The position numbers and the translations under genes were made by a program. A stretch of 8,596 bases of DNA from positions 1 through 8,596 of the forward strand of contig VBJK01000047.1 of the NCBI GenBank assembly GCA_005879655.1, given 5' to 3'. Source of the DNA: Chloroflexota bacterium. GTDB taxonomy: Bacteria; Chloroflexota; Ktedonobacteria; Ktedonobacterales; Ktedonobacteraceae. The first letter of the stretch is position 1. Every line of letters starts with the position of its first letter. Below are positions 6,361-8,596 of this stretch, in pieces. The notes below the pieces were generated by a model. The model worked only from the letters and a program-made list of their open reading frames with translations. It had not been told where the DNA came from and searched no databases.

Positions 6361-6813
6361 ACATTGTTTTCCTCCTTGTTGTATTTTTCTGTCAATTGCT
6401 CCTCAGTCTCTCACTTTTCCCTTCTGTTTGCAACTTACCTTTTTTGGGGAAGTCTCATACCAATCCGCGCTCCGACGTACAACTGATCTTCGCCTTTTAT
6501 AGCCGCTTCAGCCAACAACAAGATGCTACATCAGAACGCAGATTGGTATCAAATGTGAAACAGAGCCAACCTTCTTATGTCAACTACTGTCATTTCTTCG
6601 CTTAAACTGTCGCATGGTAGTTTTTTATAGGTAAGCTTGGCTATTATAAGCATTTTTTAATAGTAACCATAAAGAAATATCTTAATATGTTATCAGTGTT
6701 TCACGGTAAGAAAAAACAGCGTATGCTAATGATAATCAAACCTCCAAAGAGGTTTGCCAGTATTCAACAATTTTCAATCATTGAAGTTTTACCAATGTAA
6801 GGAGAAGATAAGG
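6361..6813. other. Divergent intergenic region between sulfotransferase and NDH-2-like gene
   Basis: No credible gene lies in these 453 bases. Besides the RNA-type inverted repeat (6457-6549), the part in front of the NDH-2-like gene is AT-rich. It holds a 7-bp hairpin AAACCTC-CAAA-GAGGTTT at 6738-6755 without a T tract, a palindrome TTCAAT-C-ATTGAA at 6773-6785, and a weak promoter-like pair TTTCAC (6699-6704) and TATGCT (6722-6727) with 17 bp between. TGATAAT at 6730-6736 matches one Fur half-site but has no partner. Confidence 0.45.
6457..6549 (-). repeat. Imperfect 23-bp inverted repeat, fully paired only as minus-strand RNA
   Basis: Arms 6457-6479 and 6527-6549 match at 19 of 23 positions, beginning ATACCAATC and ending GATTGGTAT. 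The four mismatches (6466/6540, 6470/6536, 6473/6533, 6476/6530) are all C opposite A on the plus strand. In minus-strand RNA each becomes a G-U pair, so the stem is unbroken with a loop of 47 bases. It lies about 97-190 bases upstream of the sulfotransferase start, where a 5' leader could be. It may instead be the remains of a MITE whose ends drifted by C-to-T changes. Confidence 0.6.
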
Positions 6814-8326
6814 ATGTCTATCCAGGAAGGTAAAGGTTTATTGCGAAGTCAGAACAATTTTCGACCGTACATGTCTCAATCGATTTCTGGGCGTATTGAT
6901 GGGGAAACAGACGATCTTCGTATTGATCGACAGACAGAAGTTCTTGCTGATACTCCCAAAAAAGGGGCACTTGCAAAACAATTGCTTCACCATCACGACT
7001 TTGTAAGTGTCGGAACAGGCTCTGAAAAGCAAGTGTTAACAAGGCAGTTTATGAAGCCCGGCTTTATAGATGCTCGCTACAAGGAGTCTGAAGATTTAGC
7101 TCCTCTCATATCGCAGTTAGCTGACAAGCATCAACAGTTAGCAGGTCTTCCGCGCGTTGTCATTATAGGTGCTGGATTTGGTGGGCTACAGGCTGCGTTG
7201 CATCTGGGAAAAACGCCTGCCCATGTGACTGTGATTGATCGTAATAATCATCACCTCTTCCAACCTCTCTTATATCAGGTTGCAACCGCTACCCTCTCCC
7301 CAAGCGAGATTAGCGCTCCCATTCGCCACATACTCAGCCGCCAAGAGAATACAGAAGTACTTATGGCAGAAGTAACTAGCGTCAATGCGGAATACCAACG
7401 TGTCCTTGTACGCGACCAGTCGAAGCGTGACCACGTAATCCCTTATGATTACCTGATCATTGCAACCGGCACACACGAAAACTATTTTGGACACGACAAT
7501 TGGCGCTGTGTTGCTCCAAGTCTCAAGACTATTGAGGATGCCAGGACTATCCGTCAGAAGATGTTGCTGGCATTTGAAGGGCGATATCGCTGAGGTCGCT
7601 CACTGTGTTCTGAAGAAGGAGTTTCGTCAGATTGATCCAACTATGACGCGCATCATTCTGATTGAATCTGGTCAACGCATTCTGGCGACATTCCCACCCG
7701 AACTGGCTGGTAAGGCCCATCAAAAGCTCAACAAGCTTGGTGTTGAAATTCGTGCTGGCAAACGGGTCACTAACATCGATGAGCAGTGTGTGATGATAGG
7801 TGAGGAACGTATCATGTCCGCAAATGTCTTCTGGACCGCTGGTGTTATGGCGACACCAGTTGCCCGCTGGCTCAATGCAGAGGCCGATCGTGTAGGACGT
7901 GTCAAAGTGCAAGAGGATCTCAGTGTTCCCCATCATCCCAATATCTTTGTCATCGGAGATGTCGCATCGTATTTATACAAGGGGAAGCCATTACCTGGTA
8001 TTGCACCTGTCGCCATGCAGCAGGGGCGCTATGTTGCTCGTCTGCTAAATAGCAGCATTCGCAATCCAAGCAACCGGCAATCATTTCCAGCCTTCTCTTA
8101 TAAGGACAAGGGGAATCTCGCAACCGTAGGGCGTGGCTTCTCGATCTTGCAGGTTGGATCACTCAAACTCTACGGACCGATTGCTTGGTTCCTCTGGCTC
8201 AGCATTCATATCTTTTACTTGATCACCTTCGAGAACCGACTGCTGGTTATCCTACAATGGGTCTGGGCATATCTGAGCATCCAGCGTCGTGTGCGCTTGA
8301 TCACTCTTACCAGTGTGCGAGCCTAA
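6814..8326 (+). pseudogene. NDH-2-like NAD(P)/FAD-dependent oxidoreductase, disrupted by internal deletion
   Basis: Type II NADH dehydrogenases oxidise NADH and reduce quinone at the inner face of the membrane without pumping protons. The start ATG 6814 has AAGGAG (6799-6804) nine bases upstream. An unusual 112-residue leader precedes VVIIGAGFGG, the FAD-binding GxGxxG (119-124), then FQPLLYQVATA (149-159) and DYLIIATG. After MLLAFE at about 7578 the frame ends at TGA 7591-7593. The homologous sequence resumes in the next frame from GDIAEVAH (7580) to 8326: VIGDVASYL with the second FAD contact, PLPGIAPVAMQQGRYVA, KGNLATVGR, and a C-terminal membrane-binding helix (about 8174-8230). Relatives have some 30 residues between FE and GAIAE, including a GGGPTGVE NADH-binding motif; that piece is missing. 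The loss is about 85-90 bp with length 2 modulo 3. No in-frame protein with both nucleotide sites can be made, so this is a pseudogene unless the assembly is wrong. Confidence 0.85.
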
Positions 8327-8387
8327 TCATCACCACCAGCCCCTAAAAATCAGCACGAGGTGTTCTCCAACGCAGGAAAAGTCGCAT

Positions 8388-8426
8388 CTCTTACCATGCC
8401 GAGCCATAGGACTAATAAGGTAAGAG
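8388..8426. repeat. Inverted repeat next to the right-hand promoter
   Basis: CTCTTACC (8388-8395) and GGTAAGAG (8419-8426) are perfect complements with a 23-base loop. The right arm ends one base before the -35 element. No T tract follows, so it is more likely an operator or chance than a terminator of the NDH-2-like gene. Confidence 0.4.
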
Positions 8427-8427
8427 C

Positions 8428-8457
8428 TTGACAAGTCCTGTGAGTCTATGGCATAAT
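8428..8457 (+). promoter_or_regulatory. Sigma70-like promoter reading out of the window
   Basis: TTGACA (8428-8433) and CATAAT (8452-8457) with 18 bp between. Transcription would begin near 8464 and run through at least 130 bases without an obvious start codon plus ribosome binding site, so its gene, if any, lies beyond 8596. CCATAG (8404-8409) and CTATGG (8446-8451) flank the -35 element and spacer as an inverted repeat. Confidence 0.5.
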
Positions 8458-8511
8458 ATGTGAGCTTCGACGAATAAGTTTCATCGCCTGTTTGTCATGA
8501 TCTGTACCACG

Positions 8512-8596
8512 TTAATGTGGTTCCTCAAGGGACAACACTTTTCTTCCCTTTTTGTTTGCTAACCAGCGGGTTTCTACAGCTTTGGCTGTTTGTGCC
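8512..8596 (-). CDS. Possible C-terminal tail of an unidentified minus-strand gene
   Basis: From the right edge a minus-strand frame reads 27 residues, including KAVETRWLANKKGRK and ending SLEEPH, before TAA at 8514-8512. The basic, helix-compatible composition looks protein-like, but the piece is too short for a family call and a second minus frame is open for a similar distance. Treat as tentative. Confidence 0.25.
   Translation of the reverse strand, partial: AQTAKAVETRWLANKKGRKVLSLEEPH

Noticed and set aside
6730..6736. Fur box in front of the NDH-2-like gene
   Set aside because: Only one TGATAAT half-site is present and the other half does not match.

Overview
The window looks like an accessory, partly decaying stretch of a bacterial chromosome of middling GC content. 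The style of the proteins (a PF17784-type sulfotransferase with a C-terminal membrane helix, an NDH-2-like flavoprotein, an IS4 transposase with a long charged tail, a Mu-type DDE transposase) suggests a large-genome Chloroflexota such as Ktedonobacteria. This placement rests on family resemblance from memory and is not proven. No rRNA, tRNA or CRISPR array was seen.

Left part (1-2049): a plus-strand fragment of a Mu/rve-type DDE transposase runs in from the left edge and is cut at base 160 by a 1889-bp IS4-like element. The element has perfect 18-bp terminal inverted repeats (161-178 and 2032-2049). Its minus-strand transposase is broken by four one-base frameshifts, all in the same direction. 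Removing one base at each site gives a clean 573-residue protein with a complete DDE triad and YREK motif.

Middle (2298-5472): three genes look intact. They are an 8-oxoguanine deaminase of the amidohydrolase superfamily (+), a small convergent protein that appears to hold two tandem HTH-like repeats (-), and a GntR/HutC-type regulator with a UTRA domain (+). The regulator has a clear promoter overlapped by a TGGTATATACCA palindrome, which suggests autoregulation.

Right part (5607-8596): a near-perfect 26-pair hairpin separates the regulator from a convergent sulfotransferase-like gene whose C-terminal end is atypical. A 453-bp divergent intergenic region carries an imperfect inverted repeat that can pair completely, with four G-U pairs, only as minus-strand RNA. 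An NDH-2-like NADH dehydrogenase gene follows. It is broken by an internal deletion that removes its second dinucleotide-binding motif and shifts the frame. The window ends with an orphan sigma70-like promoter and perhaps the tail of a minus-strand gene.

The genes do not form one operon: strands alternate and each gene has its own signals. The shared theme is decay (truncated transposase, frameshifted IS, damaged NDH-2, possibly shortened sulfotransferase) around an intact base-deaminase and regulator core. I did not find a convincing new multi-gene system. The most unusual items are the minus-strand RNA-type stem, the long palindrome, the duplicated HTH protein and the uniform direction of the four frameshifts.
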